DNA from: Bacillota bacterium
GTDB lineage: Bacteria > Bacillota > Clostridia > Christensenellales > SZUA-584
Length of the DNA stretch: 64,000 nucleotides
Assembly: GCA_023397655.1 (NCBI GenBank)
Contig: JAEWTW010000043.1
Location: forward strand, 62,001-126,000
Direction: 5' to 3'
Shown: piece by piece, positions 51,836 through 60,575 of the stretch
How the letters are laid out: each line of letters starts with the position of its first letter
Position numbering within the stretch: the first letter of the stretch is position 1
Program-made: the position numbers and the translations under genes
Notes under the pieces: generated by a model
What the model was told of the DNA's origin: nothing
The model's database searches: none
Seen by the model: only the letters and a program-made list of their open reading frames with translations

Positions 51836-51920
51836 CTTGGAGGCTCCGCCTCCAAGCCACCGCTCAAGGGATTCATCCCTTGAGAATCCCATCTGGGAAA
51901 TGTCACTGGGCATTTCCCAG
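51836..51920. repeat. Dispersed hairpin intergenic repeat, copy 2
   Basis: Three adjacent hairpins: CTTGGAGGC-tcc-GCCTCCAAG (51836-51856); a perfect 22-bp palindrome CTCAAGGGATT with complement (51863-51884); and CTGGGAAATG...CATTTCCCAG (51893-51920). The last two and the AATCCCA spacer match the copy at 29926-29978, with compensating base changes in the stems. Confidence 0.85.
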
Positions 51921-52072
51921 TTCTCTGCTGCTTTCTTCAAGAAAACCAGCGGGTGTAAGGGTAGGTTCCCGTAGCACGGGTTCTATGACATCTCAAACAG
52001 GCTGTTCCTGTCCTGTTTTACACCTCATATGATATGTTATAATGAAAGCACCAGAAAAAAGGCGGTGAACCG

Positions 52073-54232
52073 ATGAACGACATACTGAACGGCTTGAACG
52101 AGGCGCAGCGCCAGGCGGTCACAGCCACCGAGGGCTTCATTCGCGTGATCGCGGGAGCGGGCTCCGGCAAGACGCGTGCGCTGTCTCACCGCTTCGCCTG
52201 GCTCGTGGAGGAGATGGGCATACTGCCGTCCAGCATACTCTGCGTGACGTTCACCAACAAATCCGCCAACGAGATGAAGCGCCGTATCCGCCGCCTCACA
52301 GGTGACAACGACACCGGCTATATCAGCACGTTCCACAGCTTTTGCGTCACCGTTCTGCAGGAAGACAGCCACGCCGTGCAGTACCCCAAGAGCTTTCTGG
52401 TGCTGGACAACGCCGACATCGACGCGATGCTGCGCATCATCTATGAGGAGCGCGGCCTCACGCTGCGCCATATGACTTTCTCCCATGCGCGGGACCTGAT
52501 TGAGATGCGCAAGCTCGACCGCGACCCAAACTACTACGAGCACATGATTGCGATGACGCTGGACGCGCTGCATCAAAAGTATCTGTATTCCACCGCCACC
52601 GACGACATCATATTCTGGGGCTACCTCTACCAGCAGAAGAAATGCTTTGGGCTGGACTACAACGACCTGATCAAATACACGCTGCACATATTCACGGAGA
52701 ACGACGATATTCGCCTCAAGTGGCAGCAGCGGCTGGAATACATCATGATCGATGAATATCAGGACATCGACGAGTTGCAGTACCGCCTGATGAAGGTGCT
52801 GTGCGACCACCATAAAAATTTGTTCATCGTGGGCGATCCGGACCAGACGATATACACATGGCGCGGCGCGAGCGTCAAGTACATACTCGACTTCGACAAG
52901 GAGTTCCCGAATGTGCGCACCATCATGATGATGGACAACTACCGCTCCACGCCGCAGATCGTGGCCGCTGCCAACTCTCTGATCGGCAACAACAAGGCGC
53001 GCATCAAGAAGGACCTTGTCGCTCTGCGCCCTGAGGGTCCGATTGTCACATACTACCATGCTAAAACGGCGGAGGCGGAAGCCCAGTGGGTGGCGGCGCA
53101 GATCAAGCAGTTGGCCGATAGCGGTGTCCCGCTCAGCGACGTGACGATACTGTACCGCGCGCATTTCGTGTCACGCACACTGGAGGAGGTGTTCCTCAAG
53201 GAGCAGTTGCCCTACACCATATACAGCGGCGTGCAGTTCTTCGGGCGCATGGAGATCAAGGACGCGCTGTCCTACCTTCGGCTGATCGCCTATAAGGACG
53301 ACCTGTCGTTCATACGCGTCGCCAACACACCGAAGCGCAACCTTGGCGAGCGGCGCATGGCCTTCCTGCAGACATATGCCGCCGCTCACCAGTGCACACT
53401 GTACGCGGCGCTGGAAAAGACCATCGATGACGACATATTCAAAAACACCAAAGCCAAACGGCTGCTGACTCTGGTCGAACGTTTCTTGGCGGATTATCAG
53501 CACATGCCCGTCTCCGAGCTGCTGAGCGCGGTGCTGGACCAAAGCGGTTACGAAGCGATGCTGCGCACCGAGGGCAGCCAGGAGCGGTTGGACAACCTTG
53601 CGGAGCTCAAGCAGTCGGTGCACGAATACGAGGTGTCCTGCGGTGAGGAGACGACGTTGGAGGGCTATCTGTCCAGCATCGCGATGATGAACAGCGCCGA
53701 CGCTGGTTCCGGCAAGAACGCTGTGAAAATGATGACGGTGCACACTGCCAAGGGGTTGGAATTTCCGCACGTGTTCATTTGCGGGCTGTCTGAGGGCATA
53801 TTCCCGTCCAAGAAAACCGCGACGGCAGAAGGGATGGAGGAGGAGCGGCGGCTGGCTTTCGTGGCGTTCACACGCGCCGAGGACGCGCTGTATCTCACCG
53901 AGGCGGAGGGGCGCAACCTGGACGGCTCGTACCGCTACCCATCCCGCTTCATATTCAACGTGGACAAGGCGCTGCTGCATTACACCGTGGAACTGCCCGA
54001 CAGCCTCGTCGCCGAATCGGGCTGGCATATCGGCAGCAGCGAACGCGCGATGGAAGTCGCCGCAACACAAAAGCCCCTCTCCGTGGGCGACCGGGTGGTG
54101 CACAGCGTGATGGGGCCTGGTGAGATCGTGGGTATCGATTACGTAAAATCGGCATATCAGATACAGTTTGACGAACTGGGTACGGTACGCGCCATCAGCT
54201 TCAAAGCGCGGCTTATCCCCGAAAGCGAATAA
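52073..54232 (+). CDS. UvrD/PcrA-type superfamily 1 DNA helicase
   Basis: 719 residues behind AGGCGGTG. All SF1A motifs are visible: Q-region LNEAQRQAVTA, motif I AGAGSGKT (K33), motif Ia CVTFTNKSANEMKRR, motif II IDEYQDID (near 225), motif III GDPDQTIYTWRGA, motif IV DNYRSTPQI, motif V VHTAKGLEFPHVFICG, motif VI RRLAFVAFTRAED. The C-terminal beta domain (SVGDRVVHSVMGPGEIVGI) is the PcrA-type RNA-polymerase-interacting region. It unwinds DNA 3' to 5' in repair. It lies alone; the neighbours give no special context. Confidence 0.92.
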   Translation: MNDILNGLNEAQRQAVTATEGFIRVIAGAGSGKTRALSHRFAWLVEEMGILPSSILCVTFTNKSANEMKRRIRRLTGDNDTGYISTFHSFCVTVLQEDSHAVQYPKSFLVLDNADIDAMLRIIYEERGLTLRHMTFSHARDLIEMRKLDRDPNYYEHMIAMTLDALHQKYLYSTATDDIIFWGYLYQQKKCFGLDYNDLIKYTLHIFTENDDIRLKWQQRLEYIMIDEYQDIDELQYRLMKVLCDHHKNLFIVGDPDQTIYTWRGASVKYILDFDKEFPNVRTIMMMDNYRSTPQIVAAANSLIGNNKARIKKDLVALRPEGPIVTYYHAKTAEAEAQWVAAQIKQLADSGVPLSDVTILYRAHFVSRTLEEVFLKEQLPYTIYSGVQFFGRMEIKDALSYLRLIAYKDDLSFIRVANTPKRNLGERRMAFLQTYAAAHQCTLYAALEKTIDDDIFKNTKAKRLLTLVERFLADYQHMPVSELLSAVLDQSGYEAMLRTEGSQERLDNLAELKQSVHEYEVSCGEETTLEGYLSSIAMMNSADAGSGKNAVKMMTVHTAKGLEFPHVFICGLSEGIFPSKKTATAEGMEEERRLAFVAFTRAEDALYLTEAEGRNLDGSYRYPSRFIFNVDKALLHYTVELPDSLVAESGWHIGSSERAMEVAATQKPLSVGDRVVHSVMGPGEIVGIDYVKSAYQIQFDELGTVRAISFKARLIPESE

Positions 54233-54235
54233 CGT

Positions 54236-55213
54236 TTACGGATTGGCAGCACTTTTTCTTTTCAGCACCTTCAGGCACGCGTCCACCACGGCGCCGTCGT
54301 ACTTGGTATGTTTATTGCGTGTAATTTCATCAAGAATGGCCTCACACTTCAGTGCGGGCCTGTACGGCCGATGCGAGCTCATGGCAGCCACCACATCCGC
54401 CACGGCCAGTATGCGGCTTTCCAGTATGATGTCCGGCTCTTTTATCCCATCCGGGTATCCTGAGCCATCCAGTCGCTCATGGTGCTGATAGATCATTTTC
54501 GGCACCTCAGGCGGAAAATCGATCTCCTTAGCCACCTCATAGCCCAACTGCGGATGTGACTGAATTATTTTCATTTCAATCTCTGACAGCACAGACGGCT
54601 TATTCAGTATGTCAGGTGCAATATATATCTTGCCGATATCGTGAAGCAGCGCACCTGTCGCAATATTTTTTACGCTGTTATCCGGCAGCCCCATTTCAAC
54701 GGCAATCGCACAGGCCAGCTGTTCCACCTTTTTCTGATGCCCCGCGGTATATGCATCCCTCAGTTCACTCACTTTGGATATCGCGCTGATGGCCTGATCA
54801 AAGAGCTGCGACAGTTTTTGCTCATATATAACCCGGTCCGTCTCATCTTTCATGATGGTAAACCGAATATTGATCCCGTACATATCCAGCAATACAGAAG
54901 ATATCCGTCCAAACTTCTTTTCACCGCATTTTGACTTGATTATAACGGGGTGGTCGTTCAGGGTGCCGCAGCGTCTCAATAAATCAAGCGCCTTCTCCCT
55001 TTCATCCCTGTCCTCATAAAGTGCCAGCTCCATGGATGTTTTCCCGACCACTTCGTCCCGGGTGTATCCCAAGAGGTTTAAAAAGGCATTGTTTACGTCC
55101 AAATAACGGCCGGTGGCATCGTCCGCAAAAGACATCGACTGTGTTGAATTCATATACGCAAAAAACGAGACACTGTCCAACAATATCGTTTCGACACCCG
55201 CCCGCTCCGACAT
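54236..55213 (-). CDS. PAS/HD-GYP domain protein
   Basis: 325 residues. PAS sensor domain about 15-125 (DDATGRYLDVNNAFLNLLGY). A helical linker leads to an HD-GYP domain (about 145-315) with LLHDIGK (H191, D192), then YQHHERLDGSGYPDGIK, the full HHExxDGxGYP motif, and VADVVAAMSSHRPYRPAL. HD-GYP proteins hydrolyse cyclic di-GMP or related dinucleotides. No membrane helix, so it senses a cytoplasmic signal. It converges with the helicase gene; the stops are 4 bp apart. Confidence 0.92.
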   Translation of the reverse strand: MSERAGVETILLDSVSFFAYMNSTQSMSFADDATGRYLDVNNAFLNLLGYTRDEVVGKTSMELALYEDRDEREKALDLLRRCGTLNDHPVIIKSKCGEKKFGRISSVLLDMYGINIRFTIMKDETDRVIYEQKLSQLFDQAISAISKVSELRDAYTAGHQKKVEQLACAIAVEMGLPDNSVKNIATGALLHDIGKIYIAPDILNKPSVLSEIEMKIIQSHPQLGYEVAKEIDFPPEVPKMIYQHHERLDGSGYPDGIKEPDIILESRILAVADVVAAMSSHRPYRPALKCEAILDEITRNKHTKYDGAVVDACLKVLKRKSAANP

Positions 55214-55386
55214 ATCATTTTCCTCTTTTCCGCACAGCCGTAAAGCATCACCGTCCGTCTATTCTATTTAACTATCGTCAGAATCGGGGTGCAACTTAAC
55301 CATATTAAACCATATTTTGAGGTATGAATGACATGTAATAAGGTTCAGCCATACCAATTGATCCAATTGACATGGTTAATCCAGCC

Positions 55387-55432
55387 AAAAAGGCTGTCCA
55401 TATAAGGCATTTTCACGCCTTTATAAACAGCC
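55387..55432 (-). terminator. Terminator of the chemoreceptor-like gene
   Basis: A long hairpin on the minus strand: GGCTGT...AAGGC pairs with GCCTT...ACAGCC, followed by TTTTT. The region 55214-55386 shows nothing else recognisable. Confidence 0.8.
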
Positions 55433-55469
55433 CTCAATTTAAAATATGTTTTCTGTAAAGAGCAGGGAT

Positions 55470-57392
55470 CTATTCAATAAAACTCCTGTATATGTTCATG
55501 TTCTGAATATTGACTTCATACGTGCCGGTGTCTACATAACGCTTAACCGGTTTGTGATGCATGCTCTTGTCCAGGAAATCCACCGACATACTCCCCCATG
55601 AATAGGCGCGCTGGCCAATGGCATAATGGATCAATCCTTCATCCATCGCTTTTTGAATGTCCTTCGTAAAGTCGATCGTTACAACCTGTATATCGGGGCG
55701 GTGTTTTCTCATATAGTTGGCAAATATCAGACCCCATTCACAGTTGGTCAGGAACATGAAGCGCGCACCAGGCACCTTCTTGAGCGTTTCGCTGATGATC
55801 GCATCAGCTTCCTCTTCAGAAGTGTTGCTCCTGACCGGCATTTCATGTACGTTTATAGCTGAATTATGCTTGATCTCTTCGGCAAACCCCTTCTTGCGGT
55901 CTTCAATCGCCGTGATCTGCATGTCCGTCCAGGTGTTAACGATTACATCGCCCTGATTGCCCATCACGCCCATCACCACGCGAGCCGCCGCCGCCCCTGC
56001 CGCTTTTCCGTTGGTCTCAATATAAGCGATATGATCGATATTGCTCAGCTTGGAATCGATAAACACGATCTTCACGCCCGTGCTGCCCAGCTGTTTGAGC
56101 TTGCGGAATATGAGATCATCGTCAATGGGGCTGATCACGAGACCGTCATATCCGTCTTCGATAACCTTGTCTATGAACCCGGCCATTTCCTTGACCCCTT
56201 CAATACCCCGGGATTTCGGTGCAAAGAAAGCAATGTCGTAATCGTAGGTTTCAGCTGCTTTGAGAGCCTCCCTTTTGGGCGGATGAAAAAAGTCGATATC
56301 CATGTTGAATATGACGGCAATCTTTCGTCTGGGCGCCATCCGGTGGTTCAAAAGTATGCCATTCTTTTGATGCTCCAGAGAAACCACCGCGGCAGACAGA
56401 TCATCGTCCAGCTTGCTCAACTGCATGATGGAGTTGTTCTGATTGAACATCAGGCTGGAAATGGAATGCGACGTAGCGGATATTTCCCTGATCGAAGAGA
56501 ATATGCTGGAGATGGAACCGGCCAGCGTGTGCTCGTCTTCCTTGATTTCCTCGATAGCCGTACTGAACCGTTTTTGCTCGTCAATATAAGTAGTGATAAA
56601 GCTGCCGTTTTTCCTGATAGCACCGCTCACCTCATTGACTGATTCTCTCTGATCCTCGAATATGCCCTGAGATTTTTGCGCCACCTTTTGCAGCATAGTG
56701 ATTTCTTGTGTAACGCCTTCAATTGTTTCGCTGATATTCGCGCTGGCTTCCTTGCTTTCTTTGGACAGCCGCTGAATTTCGCCAGCCACCACAGAGAATC
56801 CCCTGCCGGCAGCGCCGGCGTGCACGGCCTCTACCTTGGCGTTTAGCCCCAGCAGATTGGTTTCGCTCGAAATACGGTTGATCAGCTTGGTGATCTCTCC
56901 GATCCTCTGCGTCTTGGTGATGATTCTGTCGATCACTTCGAAGATTTCCGCAACAGCTTCGTCGTTTTTCTGCTGATTGGATACCAACTGATCAACAGAC
57001 TCGTATACACCTTTGTTGTTTTGTTCCATACTGTAAGCCAGCGAAATGATATTGCGGGATTTGTTATATATCTCGTTGATCTTGTTGGTAAAGTCATCTA
57101 CGAGCTTCACGCTGTTCTGTATATCGGCAGTTTGATGCTCGGCTCCCTTCCTGAGAAAAGCCGCCACCTGCCCCACCTGATCGGTTTCGGCCTTAAAATC
57201 CTGCACGACATTATCAAGCTGCTTTGAAATTCGGGACAGGCTCTCAAAGTACGTGAAAAAGCCCGAAAAATGGTCCTGCAGCTGCTTGTAGATTTGAGTG
57301 TAGAGCGGTTCCTCTGACGCCATGTCACTGATGTCTGCCTGGAGATCCCAGTCCGCTATTCTGCCCAGTATATCTTCTGTTAAGTTTAGCAT
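55470..57392 (-). CDS. Soluble chemoreceptor fused to sugar-binding-protein fold
   Basis: 640 residues behind AAAGGAG. Residues 1-345 are almost all helical and contain an MCP signalling hairpin; the tip is NLLGLNAKVEAVHAGAAGRG then FSVVAGEIQRLS (about 179-210), close to the usual receptor tip. Residues about 357-625 form a complete RbsB-type periplasmic-binding domain: KIAVIFNMDIDFFHPPKREA, then YDGLVISPIDDDL and GARFMFLTNCEWGLIFANYM. There is no signal peptide or membrane helix, so both parts are cytoplasmic. A receptor for a cytoplasmic sugar or other small ligand is inferred. No che genes lie in the window. Confidence 0.9.
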   Translation of the reverse strand: MLNLTEDILGRIADWDLQADISDMASEEPLYTQIYKQLQDHFSGFFTYFESLSRISKQLDNVVQDFKAETDQVGQVAAFLRKGAEHQTADIQNSVKLVDDFTNKINEIYNKSRNIISLAYSMEQNNKGVYESVDQLVSNQQKNDEAVAEIFEVIDRIITKTQRIGEITKLINRISSETNLLGLNAKVEAVHAGAAGRGFSVVAGEIQRLSKESKEASANISETIEGVTQEITMLQKVAQKSQGIFEDQRESVNEVSGAIRKNGSFITTYIDEQKRFSTAIEEIKEDEHTLAGSISSIFSSIREISATSHSISSLMFNQNNSIMQLSKLDDDLSAAVVSLEHQKNGILLNHRMAPRRKIAVIFNMDIDFFHPPKREALKAAETYDYDIAFFAPKSRGIEGVKEMAGFIDKVIEDGYDGLVISPIDDDLIFRKLKQLGSTGVKIVFIDSKLSNIDHIAYIETNGKAAGAAAARVVMGVMGNQGDVIVNTWTDMQITAIEDRKKGFAEEIKHNSAINVHEMPVRSNTSEEEADAIISETLKKVPGARFMFLTNCEWGLIFANYMRKHRPDIQVVTIDFTKDIQKAMDEGLIHYAIGQRAYSWGSMSVDFLDKSMHHKPVKRYVDTGTYEVNIQNMNIYRSFIE

Positions 57393-57429
57393 TGTTTTTA
57401 CTCCTTTGACCGAGAGGTATTGCGAATAA

Positions 57430-57459
57430 TATATAGGAAGAATTGATTATGTTTTGCAA
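57430..57459 (-). promoter_or_regulatory. Promoter of the chemoreceptor-like gene
   Basis: -35 TTGCAA (57454-57459), 18-bp spacer, -10 TATATA (57430-57435) on the minus strand. Confidence 0.55.
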
Positions 57460-57572
57460 GTGGAATATGAAAGCTTTGCATCACTTCATAGATAACCATA
57501 TTTTTGTCTTCTAAACTTAAATTTCACTTCCTTTGAATTAATTTGATTAATCCTCGTAATTCTCCGCCAAAT

Positions 57573-57599
57573 AAAAAACCACGTTCATTCACGTGGTTT
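57573..57599 (-). terminator. Terminator of the 2-oxoacid oxidoreductase operon
   Basis: AAACCACGT pairs with ACGTGGTTT around a 6-base loop, with T-rich flank on the minus strand. Confidence 0.8.
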
Positions 57600-57616
57600 C
57601 TATTCGTTTGAAGTTA

Positions 57617-58468
57617 CTAGACCATCTCCTGCATATATCTGGTGATCAGTGCCGGATCATTCCGGCGTCCCGCCAGCACCTGTTCGTCTTTCAGCGCGTT
57701 ATGTCTTTCATGGAAGGTGGGCTGCGGCCGTTCATACAGCACGCCGATCGGTATGCGGTCGCCAAACTCCATCGCCCGCTCCATCGCCGCCAGACGGTTG
57801 GATGCATCGTGGCTTTGATCCAGCTCGTACACGCGCTGTCTATACCACGTAAACGTGTTCAGCTTGTTGAAGCTGACGCAAGGCTGCAATATATCCACCA
57901 TCGCGTAGCCTTTGAACAGTATGGCCCGCTTCATCGTCTCCTTCAGATGCTGCGGATTGCCGCTGAAGCTGCGCGCCACAAAGCCCGCCCCCCCGGCGAT
58001 GGCCATCAGCACCGGGTTGAACGGTATGTTCTGGCTGCCCTCCACCTGCACATCGGTGATTGCGCCTTCGTTCGAGGTGGGCGAAGCCTGCCCCTTCGTC
58101 AGGCCATACACCTGATTGTCATGGATGAAATGCGCCATATCCACGTTGCGGCGTATATTGTGGATAAAATGGTTGCCACCTTCGCCATAGCTGTCGCCAT
58201 CACCGCTGCTCACGATGACGGTCAGATTTGGGTTCACGATCTTGGCCGCCGCCGCGGGCGGAACCGCGCGTCCGTGCAGCCCGCAAAAGCTGTTCGCGCT
58301 GATGTACTGCGGTATCTTAGCAGCCTGCCCGATACCGGCCACCACCAGCACTTCATGCGGGTCCCTGCCCAGTTCCTCCAATGCGCCCTTCAGTGACTTC
58401 AATATATCGAAATTACCGCAGCCCGGGCACCAGGCTGTCTCATATGTGCTGTACAGTTCGCCCATCAA
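57617..58468 (-). CDS. 2-oxoacid:ferredoxin oxidoreductase, beta subunit
   Basis: 283 residues. Thiamine diphosphate-binding subunit with SSGDGDSYGEGGNHFIHNIRRN region (GDGD at 89-92, then N). Four cysteines suited to a 4Fe-4S cluster: C14 and C17 (WCPGCGNF), C62 and C197. With the alpha-gamma subunit it decarboxylates a 2-oxoacid (2-oxoglutarate, pyruvate or branched-chain) to acyl-CoA and reduces ferredoxin. The start overlaps the stop of the alpha gene (ATGA). The substrate cannot be fixed from sequence by eye. Confidence 0.9.
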   Translation of the reverse strand: MMGELYSTYETAWCPGCGNFDILKSLKGALEELGRDPHEVLVVAGIGQAAKIPQYISANSFCGLHGRAVPPAAAAKIVNPNLTVIVSSGDGDSYGEGGNHFIHNIRRNVDMAHFIHDNQVYGLTKGQASPTSNEGAITDVQVEGSQNIPFNPVLMAIAGGAGFVARSFSGNPQHLKETMKRAILFKGYAMVDILQPCVSFNKLNTFTWYRQRVYELDQSHDASNRLAAMERAMEFGDRIPIGVLYERPQPTFHERHNALKDEQVLAGRRNDPALITRYMQEMV

Positions 58469-60135
58469 AACCCCTCCTTTGCCACACGCTCCGAAATCTC
58501 CTCACCGCTCATCTGCCTGCCGTCATATCGCAAAACACTGACGTCCATTTTAACGCCTGTGACCTCACGAATCACCGAAGCCAGCTGGCCGGTATAGTTC
58601 TGCTCGACGTTGATGACGGCTTTGGCGGTTGCAGCACCCTGCATCAGCCGCTTTTCCGGCAGCGGCCAGATATCGCCGAACACCAGCGCACCGTAGCGCT
58701 TTTCGTTTTTCGCGTTCAGCAAGCTCACTGCCTCCTCCAGCGCGCCGTACATGGAGCCCCAGCCCACCAGCAGCACTTCCGGCTTATCGTCTCCCAGCGC
58801 TTCCGGCTCCTGCAGCTCTTGCTTTAACAGCTCCAGCTTGCCCATGCGCTTGCTCATCATGCGGTTGCGCGTCTCGCCATCCTCCACTATGCGCCCGTAT
58901 TCGTCGTGCTCGTCGGTATCAGCGGAGACAAAACCGTGTTGCGTACCGGGGAACAGGCGCGGTGAAATGCCGCTCTCCGTATAGCGGTAACGCGTATATT
59001 CTCCGTCAGTTGATGTGTTCTCCGGTTCGTATATTTCTATGCCGCTGAGGTCAGGCACGGGGATGGTGGCCGTCGAATCAGCCAGATACTGATCGCTCAG
59101 CAGTATGACCGGTATCTGATATTTCTCCGCCATGTTAAAAGCGCGTATGGTCTGATAAAACGCGTCCGCATGGTGGCGAATCGCGATGACCATGCGGGGA
59201 AATTCACCCTGCGACGCCGATATAACAAACTTCAGGTCGGCCTGTTCCGTGCGTGTGGGGAATCCCGTCACCGGACCGGGGCGCTGCACATTCGCCGCTA
59301 CCAGTGGAATCTCAGCCATGCCGGACAGCCCCAGCGCTTCCACCATCAGGCTGAAGCCGCCGCCCGACGTACCCGTCATCGCTCTCGCTCCCGCGTACGA
59401 CGCGCCGATCGCCATATTGATGGCCGCGATTTCGTCTTCGGCCTGTTCCACCACAATACCCGTTTCCATCGATTTCAACGCGAGGTATTCCATGATGGAG
59501 GTGGATGGCGACATCGGGTATGCGGAATAAAACTGCAGCCCCGCTGCCAGTGCGCCCAGCGAAACAGCCCTGTTGCCGGATACGATCATATGCCCGGCGA
59601 AATTTCCGCCCACCTGCTCGAATTTGTGCGGCGCTTCGTTGTAACCAGCCTGTATCGCCTTCACGTTGATGCCGACCAGCTCAGGCTTCAGCGCTTTTTG
59701 ATAGATGCGCTGTGCCGCCGCCTCATCAACAGGCATACTGAAGAGCTTCAAAACGGCACCGACCGCCACACTGCCCGCCACGCGTACGTTGCCAATGTTC
59801 TGCGCGATAGCGGTCATATCCAGCTGAACCGCGCGGGGATCGTCCGTTTTAATGGTACTGTCACACAGAATAAAACCGTCCGGCTGCAGATTTGCCTGAT
59901 GTATGGCAACCGTCTCCTCATTCAGCGCGATAATGCCGTCCAGCCGCTCGCTGTGCGTTTTTGGCGCGTGATCTCCGAACCGGATGCGCGAGAAGTTATG
60001 CCCGCCCCGAATGCGCGACATCAAATCGCGCATCACAAAAACGCCGCATCCCGATTGCTTGAGAAACTGCTCCAGTATGGCGGTCGTGGTATCCACGCCC
60101 TGTCCGGCTGCGCCGCCGATCAACAGATTGTACAT
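58465..60135 (-). CDS. 2-oxoacid:ferredoxin oxidoreductase, fused gamma-alpha subunit
   Basis: 556 residues from the ATG at 60135, preceded by GGGAGG; the open frame extends 61 codons further but without a site. Residues 1-175 are the gamma domain (LLIGGAAGQGVDTTTAILEQ). Residues about 190-556 are the alpha chain, with GNRAVSLGALAAGLQFYSAYPMSPST and EDEIAAINMAIGASYAGARA. The gamma-alpha fusion order is that of KorA-type enzymes. No delta ferredoxin-like subunit is adjacent, which fits the two-subunit form. Confidence 0.92.
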   Translation of the reverse strand: MYNLLIGGAAGQGVDTTTAILEQFLKQSGCGVFVMRDLMSRIRGGHNFSRIRFGDHAPKTHSERLDGIIALNEETVAIHQANLQPDGFILCDSTIKTDDPRAVQLDMTAIAQNIGNVRVAGSVAVGAVLKLFSMPVDEAAAQRIYQKALKPELVGINVKAIQAGYNEAPHKFEQVGGNFAGHMIVSGNRAVSLGALAAGLQFYSAYPMSPSTSIMEYLALKSMETGIVVEQAEDEIAAINMAIGASYAGARAMTGTSGGGFSLMVEALGLSGMAEIPLVAANVQRPGPVTGFPTRTEQADLKFVISASQGEFPRMVIAIRHHADAFYQTIRAFNMAEKYQIPVILLSDQYLADSTATIPVPDLSGIEIYEPENTSTDGEYTRYRYTESGISPRLFPGTQHGFVSADTDEHDEYGRIVEDGETRNRMMSKRMGKLELLKQELQEPEALGDDKPEVLLVGWGSMYGALEEAVSLLNAKNEKRYGALVFGDIWPLPEKRLMQGAATAKAVINVEQNYTGQLASVIREVTGVKMDVSVLRYDGRQMSGEEISERVAKEGF

Positions 60136-60305
60136 AGCAAGCCTCCCTTCATTTTGTTGTATTCTGGAATGTATAAATACTATATCAAAATTAATGCCAT
60201 CTTGGTATATTTTAAATAAAAGTTTACTTTCCTTAATCATTGAAGTGAGTAGACAAAGTGTCACCGGGAGCTTCAGTCGGGTATGAAACGGCACATAAAT
60301 AAAAA

Positions 60306-60332
60306 GCAACACAGTCAATTAAGCTGTGTTGC
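60306..60332 (-). terminator. Terminator of tRNA-Leu
   Basis: GCAACACAG and CTGTGTTGC form the stem, with TTTTTATTT after it on the minus strand. Confidence 0.85.
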
Positions 60333-60334
60333 AG

Positions 60335-60419
60335 TGGTGCGAGGAAGGGGACTTGAACCCCTACGGTAAATACCACACGCCCCTCAAACGTGCGCGTCTG
60401 CCGGTTCCGCCACCCTCGC
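60335..60419 (-). tRNA. tRNA-Leu(GAG)
   Basis: Read on the minus strand: acceptor GCGAGGG, D arm GGCGGAACCGGCAGACGC, anticodon loop TTGAGGG with anticodon GAG, a long variable arm (class II tRNA), T arm with GGTTCAAGTCC, acceptor CCTCGC, discriminator A and encoded CCA. Confidence 0.93.
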
Positions 60420-60513
60420 ATTTTCAATTGTCACAGATTCTAATTTTAGCATGAAACAACAAAATGTCAACACCCAAACCATTAAAATGCGAAGCTTTTG
60501 GCGGGCGCATCCG

Positions 60514-60542
60514 TTTACAAAGACCAATTGATACATTATAAT
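60514..60542 (+). promoter_or_regulatory. Promoter of the fumarase operon
   Basis: -35 TTTACA (60514-60519), 17-bp spacer, -10 TATAAT (60537-60542), 34 bp before the start codon. Confidence 0.8.
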
Positions 60543-60575
60543 TAAATTAAACATATTTCGGAAGGATTCCTCCAA

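Noticed and set aside
60233..60427. Minus-strand ORF reading MKMRGWRNRQTRTFEGRVV
   Set aside because: It is a translation of the tRNA-Leu gene, a well-known annotation artefact.
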